Assembly: GCA_012522255.1 (NCBI GenBank)
Contig: JAAYKT010000050.1
Coordinates: 1-8,326, forward strand
Source: Clostridiales bacterium
GTDB taxonomy: Bacteria; Bacillota; Clostridia; Lutisporales; Lutisporaceae
DNA length: 8,326 bases
Direction of reading: 5' to 3'
In this document: positions 1 to 6,153 of the stretch, one piece after another
Layout: every line of letters begins with the position of its first letter
How positions within the stretch are numbered: position 1 is the stretch's first letter
The notes under the pieces: generated by a model
Databases searched by the model: none
Told to the model about the DNA's origin: nothing
Seen by the model: the letters and a program-made list of their open reading frames with translations, nothing else
Position numbers and translations under genes: made by a program

Positions 1-1481
1 AGATATATTTGATAGGGCAAAAATTTCTTTTCAAAATCCGCCATATTAAGCTTTTGAATATATATATCCAAGGGATTGCTGTAATCATAAGGGTTTAATG
101 CAAAAACAGCTTTTTCCGGCTGCATTTGGGATATAGTTTTAAACATTTCTGCTCCTTGGCTCGGGTCTTCTTTGTATTGTGCAACATTCTTTTCTAATTC
201 AGCTACAAAGGCTTCAAATTGAGCATCTACAACTCCTGTCCAATCAATGTTTATATCTAAGTGAAAGTCCGGGTTCCCTGCCATAGCTGCCTCAATATCC
301 TGCTGTGTATTATAGCCACCTAAATCTGTTTCGTATCCGAAATTAACAAAGGAATCCTCATAGGATTTTTCGTTTAAATATTCGGATCTATAGCCGTAGC
401 TTTTTATGCCGTTCTCAAAAGCTTGTAAGGTAGCTTGACCGTCAGGAGTTGATATGTTTTTTAGTGATGAATACTGAGTTATCATTTTGATATCCGGGGC
501 AGTGTATTTCATTTTGCTTTGGACTTCTTTTATCAAGGCTTTTAGCTTATCTTTGGCTTCTTTATCTATTTCCTCTAAAAAGTCCGCCTGGGATATAGGA
601 TCAGCACTCACTAAATTATCTAAATACTTTTCCATTACCTCATCTGATACTTCCCCCTGGGGTATGGGATTCTTCTTATCCTCTTCTTCTTTAATCTTGC
701 TAACTTTGGATGTAGCCTTTACAAATATAGGGTATTCACTTTCTTCCATCATAAGCTTTAGAGCTTCGTCAAATTTTTTCTCCGACATATAATAATTATA
801 CAATGCTTTACGTGCCGGCCAGTAGCCCTTGTCTATAACCATTGCCATTTTAAAGCAGGTATATGCTCTATCTTTTTTAGCCGTATCTAAATATATATTT
901 CCCAAACTGACTAAAAGAGAAAGGGCTTCTTTGCTGAATTTTCCATCCTTAATTGATAATTGGAGGCCATAATTATATATCTTTATAGCATCTATGTAAT
1001 ACTTCTCCATATTCTTTTCTTTTTTGCCTTCCAAGACTAAATCATCATAATAAGATGCAACGGCAGATGCAAAGTTGCCTGTACCTAAGACGCTTTTAGG
1101 GTCTAATGAAAATGCGGCGCTTGCCATAGACATATAAAAGTTTTTGGCATTGGTATAGCTAATAGCTAAAGCCGCTGCAGCAGAGACTTTTTTTGCTTTA
1201 TTGGAATTTGGTTTTGTCCCGCTAAAGTTTGGAGTCCAATTTACTATGCTCTTGTATTCACCCTTTGTCCCATCCTCAATCTTTGGATTTGATAAAGAGT
1301 AGTAACTCTTTGCAAGAGTGAGAATATCAGCAGCCTTGACAGAAGGAACTATCTTGCTCATTTCTTTAAATGCGGCATTTAGTTCAATGCTATTGTCAGC
1401 AATAGGAGTGTTTTGTGCATATGCAATGTTTGGCATTAGTATAAGTACACATAGGGTATAAATCAGTATTTTTTTTAACAT
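1..1481 (-). CDS. Secreted TPR-like repeat protein, 3' end beyond window
   Basis: Reading leftward from ATG at 1481, the frame stays open for about 493 codons to base 1 with no stop, so the C-terminus lies outside the window. The first 22 residues form a signal peptide: MLKK, a hydrophobic core, then an AYA|QN signal peptidase I site. No lipobox cysteine is seen, so the mature protein should be secreted or held at the surface. Residues around 195-255 resemble two tetratricopeptide units: L-G-N-x-Y, then A-x-x-x-F-x-x-A, then an F-D-E-A-L-K helix. TPRs are helical protein-binding repeats. A Lys/Glu-rich stretch follows near 262-272, then a charged region of unknown fold. The start is supported by AAGGAG nine bases upstream. 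The terminator hairpin at 1581-1611 and a promoter candidate separate it from the AraC gene, so it is probably transcribed on its own and may be a target of that regulator (inference). I do not recognise the family. Confidence 0.88.
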   Translation of the reverse strand, partial: MLKKILIYTLCVLILMPNIAYAQNTPIADNSIELNAAFKEMSKIVPSVKAADILTLAKSYYSLSNPKIEDGTKGEYKSIVNWTPNFSGTKPNSNKAKKVSAAAALAISYTNAKNFYMSMASAAFSLDPKSVLGTGNFASAVASYYDDLVLEGKKEKNMEKYYIDAIKIYNYGLQLSIKDGKFSKEALSLLVSLGNIYLDTAKKDRAYTCFKMAMVIDKGYWPARKALYNYYMSEKKFDEALKLMMEESEYPIFVKATSKVSKIKEEEDKKNPIPQGEVSDEVMEKYLDNLVSADPISQADFLEEIDKEAKDKLKALIKEVQSKMKYTAPDIKMITQYSSLKNISTPDGQATLQAFENGIKSYGYRSEYLNEKSYEDSFVNFGYETDLGGYNTQQDIEAAMAGNPDFHLDINIDWTGVVDAQFEAFVAELEKNVAQYKEDPSQGAEMFKTISQMQPEKAVFALNPYDYSNPLDIYIQKLNMADFEKKFLPYQIY

Positions 1482-1490
1482 TTAAATCAT

Positions 1491-1496
1491 CTCCTT
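1491..1496 (-). promoter_or_regulatory. Ribosome binding site of the TPR-like gene
   Basis: The minus strand reads AAGGAG here, within the longer purine run AAGGAAGGAGATGA. It lies nine bases before the ATG at 1481. The fit fixes the start and implies efficient translation. Confidence 0.8.
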
Positions 1497-1518
1497 CCTT
1501 TTTTCATATAGTTTAAGA

Positions 1519-1549
1519 ATTATAAGAATATGTGCCGGATAAAATACAA
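1519..1549 (-). promoter_or_regulatory. Candidate sigma-A-like promoter of the TPR-like gene
   Basis: The minus strand has TTGTAT (1549-1544) and a perfect TATAAT (1524-1519), but the spacer is 19 bases, longer than the usual 17. A start near 1512 would give a leader of about 30 bases. The long spacer suggests a weak promoter or one that needs an activator. In this A/T-rich gap chance matches are possible. An alternative -10-like CATATTCT sits at 1532-1525. Confidence 0.35.
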
Positions 1550-1580
1550 CTATCAACAAGGTTTTCTTTCATAATAGCAA

Positions 1581-1611
1581 ATACCCCTAAGGATTTAATC
1601 CTTAGGGGTAT
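1581..1611 (-). terminator. Hairpin terminator after the AraC gene
   Basis: A perfect 13-bp inverted repeat (ATACCCCTAAGGA against TCCTTAGGGGTAT) has a 5-base loop, TTTAA. It starts about 40 bases past the AraC stop codon. A smaller A/T hairpin (AAAAATG/CATTTTT, 1626-1641) lies between the two. The tail on the minus strand (TTGCTATTATG) is only moderately T-rich, so termination may be incomplete. The repeat is symmetrical and might act from either side. Position makes it the likely end of the AraC transcript. Confidence 0.65.
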
Positions 1612-1650
1612 CATAATATTTATCGAAAAATGCTCATTTTTGTCTTTTTC

Positions 1651-2538
1651 TTAGTCTTGTGTAGTCTCAATTTGTTTTTTCTTGTATTCCGATGGAGACA
1701 TATTCATATGCTTTTTAAAAACCAAAGACAAATTCCCCGGATTGACAAAACCGCAAAGCCGGGCTATCTCATTAATAGAGCGGTTCTTTTCTTTTAGCAT
1801 GCCTTTCGCCTTTTCTATTCTAATCTCTGTTAAGAATTGATAGGGGGTTTTGCCGGTTTTGTTCTTAAAAACTCTTTTAAAGTGACTTACGCTCAGATAA
1901 ATCTCTTTACATATATCCTCTATGGTAATGTTACCGCTATAAAATTTATGCATATATGCAATGGATTCTCTAATATAGTCGTCATCCAGTCTGATGTTTT
2001 TATCCAAAATACTTCTATCAGGCAAAGAATTTCTTATTAGAAGTATAGATAATTGGATTTCAAGGCTCCTTAGCATAGGCAAAGGGCTATTACCATATGC
2101 CATTATCTCATACTCAAAGTTATTAATAACATCCAAAAGATAATTATTATATTGGTTTTCAATTTTATCAAATATAATCTCTTTCGTCCCCGAGGTTTCC
2201 AGTGCAATTTTGTTCATAAAATATTTTTTTACACTTACTGAAATATATTTGCATGTGTTGTTATTACTATCTGCTAATACTGCAATGCTTGTTCCCGGTA
2301 TCAAGGAAATAAGGCTCCCTTTTTTAAAGCTGTGAGTAATTCCATTTATAACCGCTTTGGGCGGTTTGGAATGTAATATTATAAAATGATAATCATCCAT
2401 GGTCATGCTCTGATTTGTAACAAATTTTTCAGGCTTAAAAATCGCAATGTTCTCACTGATAAAAACCTTTGTTCGGGAATGGATGTTATCAGGTATCTCT
2501 TTTATAAAATTATCAAAATTTTGTTTCAAAAATCTCAC
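1651..2538 (-). CDS. AraC/XylS-family transcriptional regulator
   Basis: A 295-residue protein of normal length for the family. Residues about 28-110 form a beta-rich, cupin-like N-terminal section that in this family senses a ligand or dimerises. Residues about 185-287 are the DNA-binding domain with two helix-turn-helix units. The first is around ITIEDICKEIYLSVSHFKRV (204-223). The second is SINEIARLCGFVNPGNLSLV (254-273), followed by the family hallmark F-K-K-x-x-x-M-S-P-S-E-Y-K. No signal peptide or membrane segment is seen, so it is cytosolic. The longest start is GTG at 2538, which has little ribosome binding site. A TTG three codons in (2529) is preceded by AGGTGA with a 5-base gap and is a serious alternative, giving 292 residues. 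It sits between a secreted-protein cluster and a secreted TPR-like gene, so it may regulate one or both. The ligand is unknown. Confidence 0.95.
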   Translation of the reverse strand: MRFLKQNFDNFIKEIPDNIHSRTKVFISENIAIFKPEKFVTNQSMTMDDYHFIILHSKPPKAVINGITHSFKKGSLISLIPGTSIAVLADSNNNTCKYISVSVKKYFMNKIALETSGTKEIIFDKIENQYNNYLLDVINNFEYEIMAYGNSPLPMLRSLEIQLSILLIRNSLPDRSILDKNIRLDDDYIRESIAYMHKFYSGNITIEDICKEIYLSVSHFKRVFKNKTGKTPYQFLTEIRIEKAKGMLKEKNRSINEIARLCGFVNPGNLSLVFKKHMNMSPSEYKKKQIETTQD

Positions 2539-2540
2539 CT
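2533..2540 (-). promoter_or_regulatory. GGTGA motif that may set a TTG start for the AraC gene
   Basis: The minus strand reads AGGTGAGA across the annotated GTG (2538-2536). AGGTGA pairs with the 16S anti-Shine-Dalgarno and is five bases before TTG at 2529-2527. The GTG itself has only an A-rich run and GATAG before it. The motif may therefore be a binding site for the TTG rather than a start codon. Confidence 0.4.
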
Positions 2541-2561
2541 ATCTTTTTTTCTCATCTTTCG

Positions 2562-2590
2562 TTGAAACAGCAGCATCTTAATCTTACTAT
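2562..2590 (+). promoter_or_regulatory. Candidate plus-strand promoter without a downstream gene
   Basis: TTGAAA (2562-2567), a 17-base spacer and TACTAT (2585-2590) match sigma-A boxes at five of six bases each. Transcription would begin near 2597 and run away from the AraC gene into a region without a reading frame. It would stop at the hairpin ending at 2749. It is the best plus-strand promoter match I noticed, but the region is A/T-rich. Confidence 0.35.
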
Positions 2591-2609
2591 CCATTAATCT
2601 GAAAATCAA
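2581..2609 (-). promoter_or_regulatory. Candidate promoter of the AraC gene
   Basis: The minus strand has TTGATT (2609-2604), a 17-base spacer, and TAAGAT (2586-2581). This matches four of six bases in each box with ideal spacing. TAAGAT is repeated at 2580-2575. A start near 2574 gives a leader of about 36 bases before GTG 2538. It overlaps the opposing plus-strand promoter candidate. Confidence 0.4.
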
Positions 2610-2640
2610 CCATTTCCCCTATTGCTTTTACAATCAGTAA

Positions 2641-2675
2641 TTGCATCAGTTATTACTCACTCATTATCTGAGCAA
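2641..2675. repeat. Inverted repeat / stem-loop upstream of the AraC gene
   Basis: TTGC-A-TCAG (2641-2649) pairs with CTGAGCAA (2668-2675), giving eight base pairs with a single bulged A around an 18-base loop. It could be a fold inside the candidate plus-strand RNA. Because it lies just upstream of the AraC promoter candidate, it could also be an operator-type site. Neither role can be decided from sequence alone. Confidence 0.4.
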
Positions 2676-2720
2676 CTGTGTTTCTTTATTAATATAACTT
2701 TTAAGCTTACCGAAAAATTT

Positions 2721-2749
2721 AGACCGGGGAGTAATTCCCCGGTCTTTTT
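2721..2749. terminator. GC-rich intrinsic terminator, possibly bidirectional
   Basis: AGACCGGGGA (2721-2730) pairs perfectly with TCCCCGGTCT (2736-2745) around the 5-base loop GTAAT. On the plus strand the stem runs straight into TTTTT (2745-2749), a textbook terminator. On the minus strand the tail is AAATTTTT, displaced by three bases but still T-rich. It is about 95 bases past the stop of the large secreted-protein gene, so the expected job is ending that transcript. The better-shaped side faces the other way. Confidence 0.8.
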
Positions 2750-2843
2750 GCATCTTGAATTTTTCCTTACTTTTTTACTTATTTAATTCAGTTCTTATTC
2801 TACTTTTTACTTGGTGTCTGAAACCCGCGCTACTCTACTACTC

Positions 2844-5800
2844 CTAACGCATTTCCCATTGGTTCAATAGGTTTTGCAAATCTTGCATAATATCGCTACC
2901 CATGTCACGCTGGCTATCTGCAGGGTTTGTTATTGAATCTATTCTTTCCTGTGTTCTAAGTCTATATGACTCTCTAAGAGGTCCTATAAAATCCGACATG
3001 GAATAACGGTCGCTGCTTTCATAATGAGATACAAAGGGGTTAAACACATGTTCAGCAGTCAATCCTTCATATTCTATCTCAATTTTGTATGCCACCACAT
3101 CAGGATTGGTAAATTGGAACTTTGCCGCAGATGTCGGGTAAGATTGCATGATGAAACCCACCGGACTACTGTTATCCATTATTTTTCTAAAGCCTAATTC
3201 TTGCCGTGCTTGGGTGGTTGCTGTAAAAACGGTCTGGGGTGGCTGGGCTGCTGCGGATGGATTAAGAATAATATCTGAATCCCGTATGGTTTTATGCCCT
3301 GCGAACTTTTGCAGCATGACTTCCAAAGCAGATTGCACTGGTATTTCTGTAATTCTTACATTGCCGGTAAAACAGTTCAAATTTTTGTTTGTTCCGTTTC
3401 TTACATAATCATCTCCCTGCCTGGTCAAATACCCCATTTCACCTCTATTGGTAATCATACCCGTTATTCTTTCAGGTTTTATTATTTTGTTGCCCGCGGT
3501 ATCCTTAGATGACAAATTATCAAGTTTCTCCTGTGCATCAGCTATGGCACCGGGCAAAGGAGGGCCTACGTCAATTCCTCCCGGCAAGGTTACAGTCGTG
3601 TTTATGCCGCTGCCCTGACCTCCAGAGGTGCCTGTGGATGAGGATGTAGTAGCATCAGCATAATAGTTGGATGTATTAACAACCAATGCATCAAGATTTC
3701 TCTGCTTTGGACCTGCACCATATTTTGAACCTTCAAAATCAATATATACTTTTACCCAATCCGTCGATTGATCTATAGGATAGTCAAGCTGAAACAATCC
3801 CCCTTGAGCATTTGCAGTCTGGATATCCGTAACCTTATTGTTGTTTACAAATTTTTCTATGCTGATATTAACAGGCCCCGTGTAATCTCCCGACACCCAT
3901 CCCGATATTACATCATTAAAGGTATCTACATCAAAATCCATTAAACAAAAAGGCACTGTCGGTTTTATCTCCGGGCTCTTACCGATAACTTTGAAGTTTC
4001 TGCCATCTTCTAATGTGAATTGTGGACTCATAAAATCCTTGACATCTATGATAATTTCATCGCTGGGGAAAATATTCTCATTTCCGGTAAATGCCATAGA
4101 AAATCTCCCTTCATTGTCGGTAGTCATTCCCCTATAGAATTTGAGTTTCCCGTCTTTGTCATATACCTCCAGATTAAAGGGGCTATTATAATATGGCTGA
4201 AAAGCGCCCATGTCAGCATCGTCCCCCAAGTATCCTGCTACGGTCTTCCCCGCAATGGAAAAGGCTATCTTCCCTTCCACCTTATTGGTATACGCATCAG
4301 CATCCATTTTAACAAAGGGTAAAACCTTCCTTACTGCATCTCCCCCGCTGCCGGAGACTTCCTCCCCGATTTTCCATTTCCCTTTGTAAAGGGGGTATTC
4401 TAAATAAAAGATGGAATACCTCTTACCGAGTAAATAGCCCACCAGCTCCCCGAAGGCCCGTAAATCAATAGAACCCTCTCCGCTGAAGCTCGTTTCTGTA
4501 CTGGTACCCCCACCCCCTTCAAAATGGAACAGGGCCGTTGACTTGAAACCTACCCATATCTGAAGTACCCCCAGCTCGCATCCCCAGACGATTACTCCCA
4601 CCTGAGGAACGCATGCCAAAGTCGTATTAATCTCTCCGTCAACAGTAAAACTCATATCAAAGGACGCGGGTTTGAAGTTGGAAATGGGCCCTACATAGTA
4701 AGGAAGGCTGCCGTATCCTACAGAACGATATGTGAATCCGGCCTCGGCATCTCCCGTGGCTTTGGCTCTCACTTCAACATGAATCTTTCCGTCTATGCCT
4801 AATACCAGAAATATCCCGACGAAAGCCTTATTTCCTTTTTCCTTGCCTGCAACCTTGCCTAAATCGACATCATATCCATATACGCACTTTTCCAGTGAGT
4901 ATTTAAAGGTCATATCTCCGATGAGGGTTACGTCTGCCGTAGCTTTTCCGACGAAAGAGAATGTTGCATCCATTTGGCTGGTGAGAAGATTAAGATCAAA
5001 TTCCGTATTAAGTCGGGGATCCTCAACAGTTATTGTGCTACCTTCCTTTACCTTTACTGTTAAGCTCATGGCACTATCATTTTCTACACCTCTCAGGTCG
5101 GAATGTTGTTCCTTTTTCCACCAATCTCCCTCAAATTTACGCTTCTCCGCTTCTTTTTTCTCTCTTTCCTTTTCCTCTACTTCTTCTTTTGGCGGATATT
5201 GAAATATTATTACATTGTTTTTCAATCTAAGAACATGTTTATTTCCTTCTATAAAACATTTTATATAATCATTTTCATATACAGGTATCCCCTCATCAGC
5301 CCGTGCAAGATAGTTCTTCTGCATTCCGCTTTCCGGGCTTAATTCAAAATCGGGATCTATATAAGCTATATTACCTGTTGTTAGATTTATGGTTTGCTTA
5401 GGTATACTATAAGAATTGAATACCTCCAAAAGATCAGGGTTCTCTACTGCGTAAAGGTCATTACCATGTTGGTCTTCTCCCTCATACCCTAATATTCTGA
5501 ATGCATTGCCTTCATCCTCATCGATATATATCTCACCTTTGTTGGGAGAAAAAGATGCAGCAGCACTTTTAGATATGGTTAAAAGCTTTGCCCCCGCCGG
5601 CCGCCTTATGCCGTTTATTTTGTCAAAAGGCTCTTCATTTTGAGCTGTTTTCGAAGCTTCCTCGTCGATTTCGAAGGTCGCCAACCTATCCAAAGTCAAA
5701 GTATTAAGACTGTATTGCATCCCCTTAGGTAACCTTTTGACATTTTCTTTAACCTCATAATTAACCCCCTGCGCTCTGGCCGGCTGCTCAAGTGATTTTG

Positions 5801-6017
5801 TAATCTTTCCGGATATAGTTATTTCCGGAAGTTTTGGTGTTATTGTTGGAAGCTGCTGTTTAATACCTGATTCTGTTGGGTTTTCGGGTGTCTTTACCGG
5901 CAGCTTTGGAGTTATTTTGGGCGCACTTCCATAAACCGTAGAAATAGGATTAACCACAAAGGTTAACATAATTATTAATGCTAAAAACAAGGCAGTCTTT
6001 TTCTTACTTTTATACAT
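2844..6017 (-). CDS. Large secreted multidomain protein, family not recognised
   Basis: About 1057 residues from ATG at 6017, with AGGA nine bases upstream. An earlier in-frame ATG (6089) lacks a binding site and would put 24 residues before the signal peptide, so it is rejected. Residues 1-30 are a signal peptide (MYKSKKK, a hydrophobic core, then VYG|SA). Residues 31-68 are proline-rich with ITPKLP twice. A highly charged Glu/Lys segment, probably helical, spans about 274-303. Residues 316-550 are glycine-rich with alternating hydrophobic residues, suggesting many beta strands. Two carboxypeptidase-regulatory-like beta-sandwich candidates follow (about 578-662, with T-D-N-E-G-R-F, and about 700-766). 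A Ser/Thr/Gly linker lies at 783-821 and a separate C-terminal region at 826-1057. There is no LPXTG motif, SLH repeat or C-terminal membrane anchor. It follows the SLH protein by 136 bp and may work with it at the surface (inference). Enzymatic motifs were not found. Confidence 0.88.
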   Translation of the reverse strand: MYKSKKKTALFLALIIMLTFVVNPISTVYGSAPKITPKLPVKTPENPTESGIKQQLPTITPKLPEITISGKITKSLEQPARAQGVNYEVKENVKRLPKGMQYSLNTLTLDRLATFEIDEEASKTAQNEEPFDKINGIRRPAGAKLLTISKSAAASFSPNKGEIYIDEDEGNAFRILGYEGEDQHGNDLYAVENPDLLEVFNSYSIPKQTINLTTGNIAYIDPDFELSPESGMQKNYLARADEGIPVYENDYIKCFIEGNKHVLRLKNNVIIFQYPPKEEVEEKEREKKEAEKRKFEGDWWKKEQHSDLRGVENDSAMSLTVKVKEGSTITVEDPRLNTEFDLNLLTSQMDATFSFVGKATADVTLIGDMTFKYSLEKCVYGYDVDLGKVAGKEKGNKAFVGIFLVLGIDGKIHVEVRAKATGDAEAGFTYRSVGYGSLPYYVGPISNFKPASFDMSFTVDGEINTTLACVPQVGVIVWGCELGVLQIWVGFKSTALFHFEGGGGTSTETSFSGEGSIDLRAFGELVGYLLGKRYSIFYLEYPLYKGKWKIGEEVSGSGGDAVRKVLPFVKMDADAYTNKVEGKIAFSIAGKTVAGYLGDDADMGAFQPYYNSPFNLEVYDKDGKLKFYRGMTTDNEGRFSMAFTGNENIFPSDEIIIDVKDFMSPQFTLEDGRNFKVIGKSPEIKPTVPFCLMDFDVDTFNDVISGWVSGDYTGPVNISIEKFVNNNKVTDIQTANAQGGLFQLDYPIDQSTDWVKVYIDFEGSKYGAGPKQRNLDALVVNTSNYYADATTSSSTGTSGGQGSGINTTVTLPGGIDVGPPLPGAIADAQEKLDNLSSKDTAGNKIIKPERITGMITNRGEMGYLTRQGDDYVRNGTNKNLNCFTGNVRITEIPVQSALEVMLQKFAGHKTIRDSDIILNPSAAAQPPQTVFTATTQARQELGFRKIMDNSSPVGFIMQSYPTSAAKFQFTNPDVVAYKIEIEYEGLTAEHVFNPFVSHYESSDRYSMSDFIGPLRESYRLRTQERIDSITNPADSQRDMGSDIMQDLQNLLNQWEMR

Positions 6018-6024
6018 GACCTCA

Positions 6025-6031
6025 CTTCCTT
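6025..6031 (-). promoter_or_regulatory. Ribosome binding site deciding the large gene's start
   Basis: The minus strand reads AAGGAAG here. Its AGGA core is nine bases before ATG 6017, whose product starts with a clean signal peptide. The upstream ATG at 6089 is preceded by TTTATATTA, with no pairing to 16S rRNA. Confidence 0.7.
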
Positions 6032-6090
6032 TACCATTTTTTCTGCAGACAGAAATGATGAAGTCACCATGGAAGAATATACTGTGCATT

Positions 6091-6119
6091 AATATAAAGG
6101 ATGTTGCCGGCTATTTGAA
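6091..6119 (-). promoter_or_regulatory. Candidate internal promoter of the large gene
   Basis: The minus strand has TTCAAA (6119-6114), a 17-base spacer and TATATT (6096-6091), four and five matches of six. Initiation near 6084 would give a leader of about 67 bases and would exclude the ATG at 6089. It would let the large gene be expressed independently of the upstream SLH gene. It overlaps a stem-loop. Confidence 0.35.
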
Positions 6120-6137
6120 TAGTTCACAACACCCCTT
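6097..6137 (-). repeat. Intergenic stem-loop between the SLH and large genes
   Basis: Nested inverted repeats are AAGG/CCTT, TGTTG (6102-6106) with CAACA (6127-6131), and CTATT (6111-6115) with AATAG (6118-6122). Together they could fold about 17 bases downstream of the SLH stop codon. The minus-strand tail (TATATTAATG) is T/A-rich but has no real T run. It could be a weak terminator, a transcript-stabilising hairpin or an attenuator. Confidence 0.4.
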
Positions 6138-6153
6138 ATATATGCATTATGAT

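Larger units (their letters stand above)
2597..2749 (+). ncRNA. Candidate small RNA of about 150 bases, unknown family
   Basis: The segment starts where the plus-strand promoter candidate would initiate and ends at a hairpin with a run of five T's. It has no ATG, and GTG/TTG frames close within a few codons. Inside it, an 8-bp stem with one bulged A (2641-2649 with 2668-2675) encloses an 18-base loop. I recognise no known RNA family. The alternative is that the hairpin simply ends the large minus-strand gene and the promoter match is chance. Confidence 0.25.
2539..2843. other. 305-bp gap with regulatory signals, no gene
   Basis: No convincing reading frame is present on either strand. Reading leftward from the large gene's stop, the gap holds about 95 plain A/T-rich bases. 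Next come the GC-rich hairpin (2721-2749), a stem-loop with an 18-base loop (2641-2675), and then promoter candidates on both strands that overlap near 2581-2590. The AraC promoter should be here. The plus-strand signals raise the possibility of a small RNA. Confidence 0.7.

Noticed and set aside
487..792. Plus-strand open frame of 101 codons
   Set aside because: It lies wholly inside the TPR-like gene's coding frame on the other strand, and its product is a Ser/Leu/Phe-rich shadow with no binding site.
1519..1549. Sporulation-sigma (SigE-like) promoter before the TPR-like gene
   Set aside because: CATATTCT resembles a SigE -10 loosely, but the -35 match is poor and there is no sporulation context. 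The TATAAT reading is kept as the simpler call.
4795..5342. Overlapping plus-strand open frames of 65-135 codons
   Set aside because: They are antisense to the large gene. The Ser/Phe-rich products mirror Glu/Lys-rich coding, and there is no ribosome binding site or family feature.
6018..6089. 24-residue N-terminal extension of the large protein from ATG 6089
   Set aside because: It has no ribosome binding site and would bury the signal peptide. It also lies upstream of the start predicted from the local promoter candidate.
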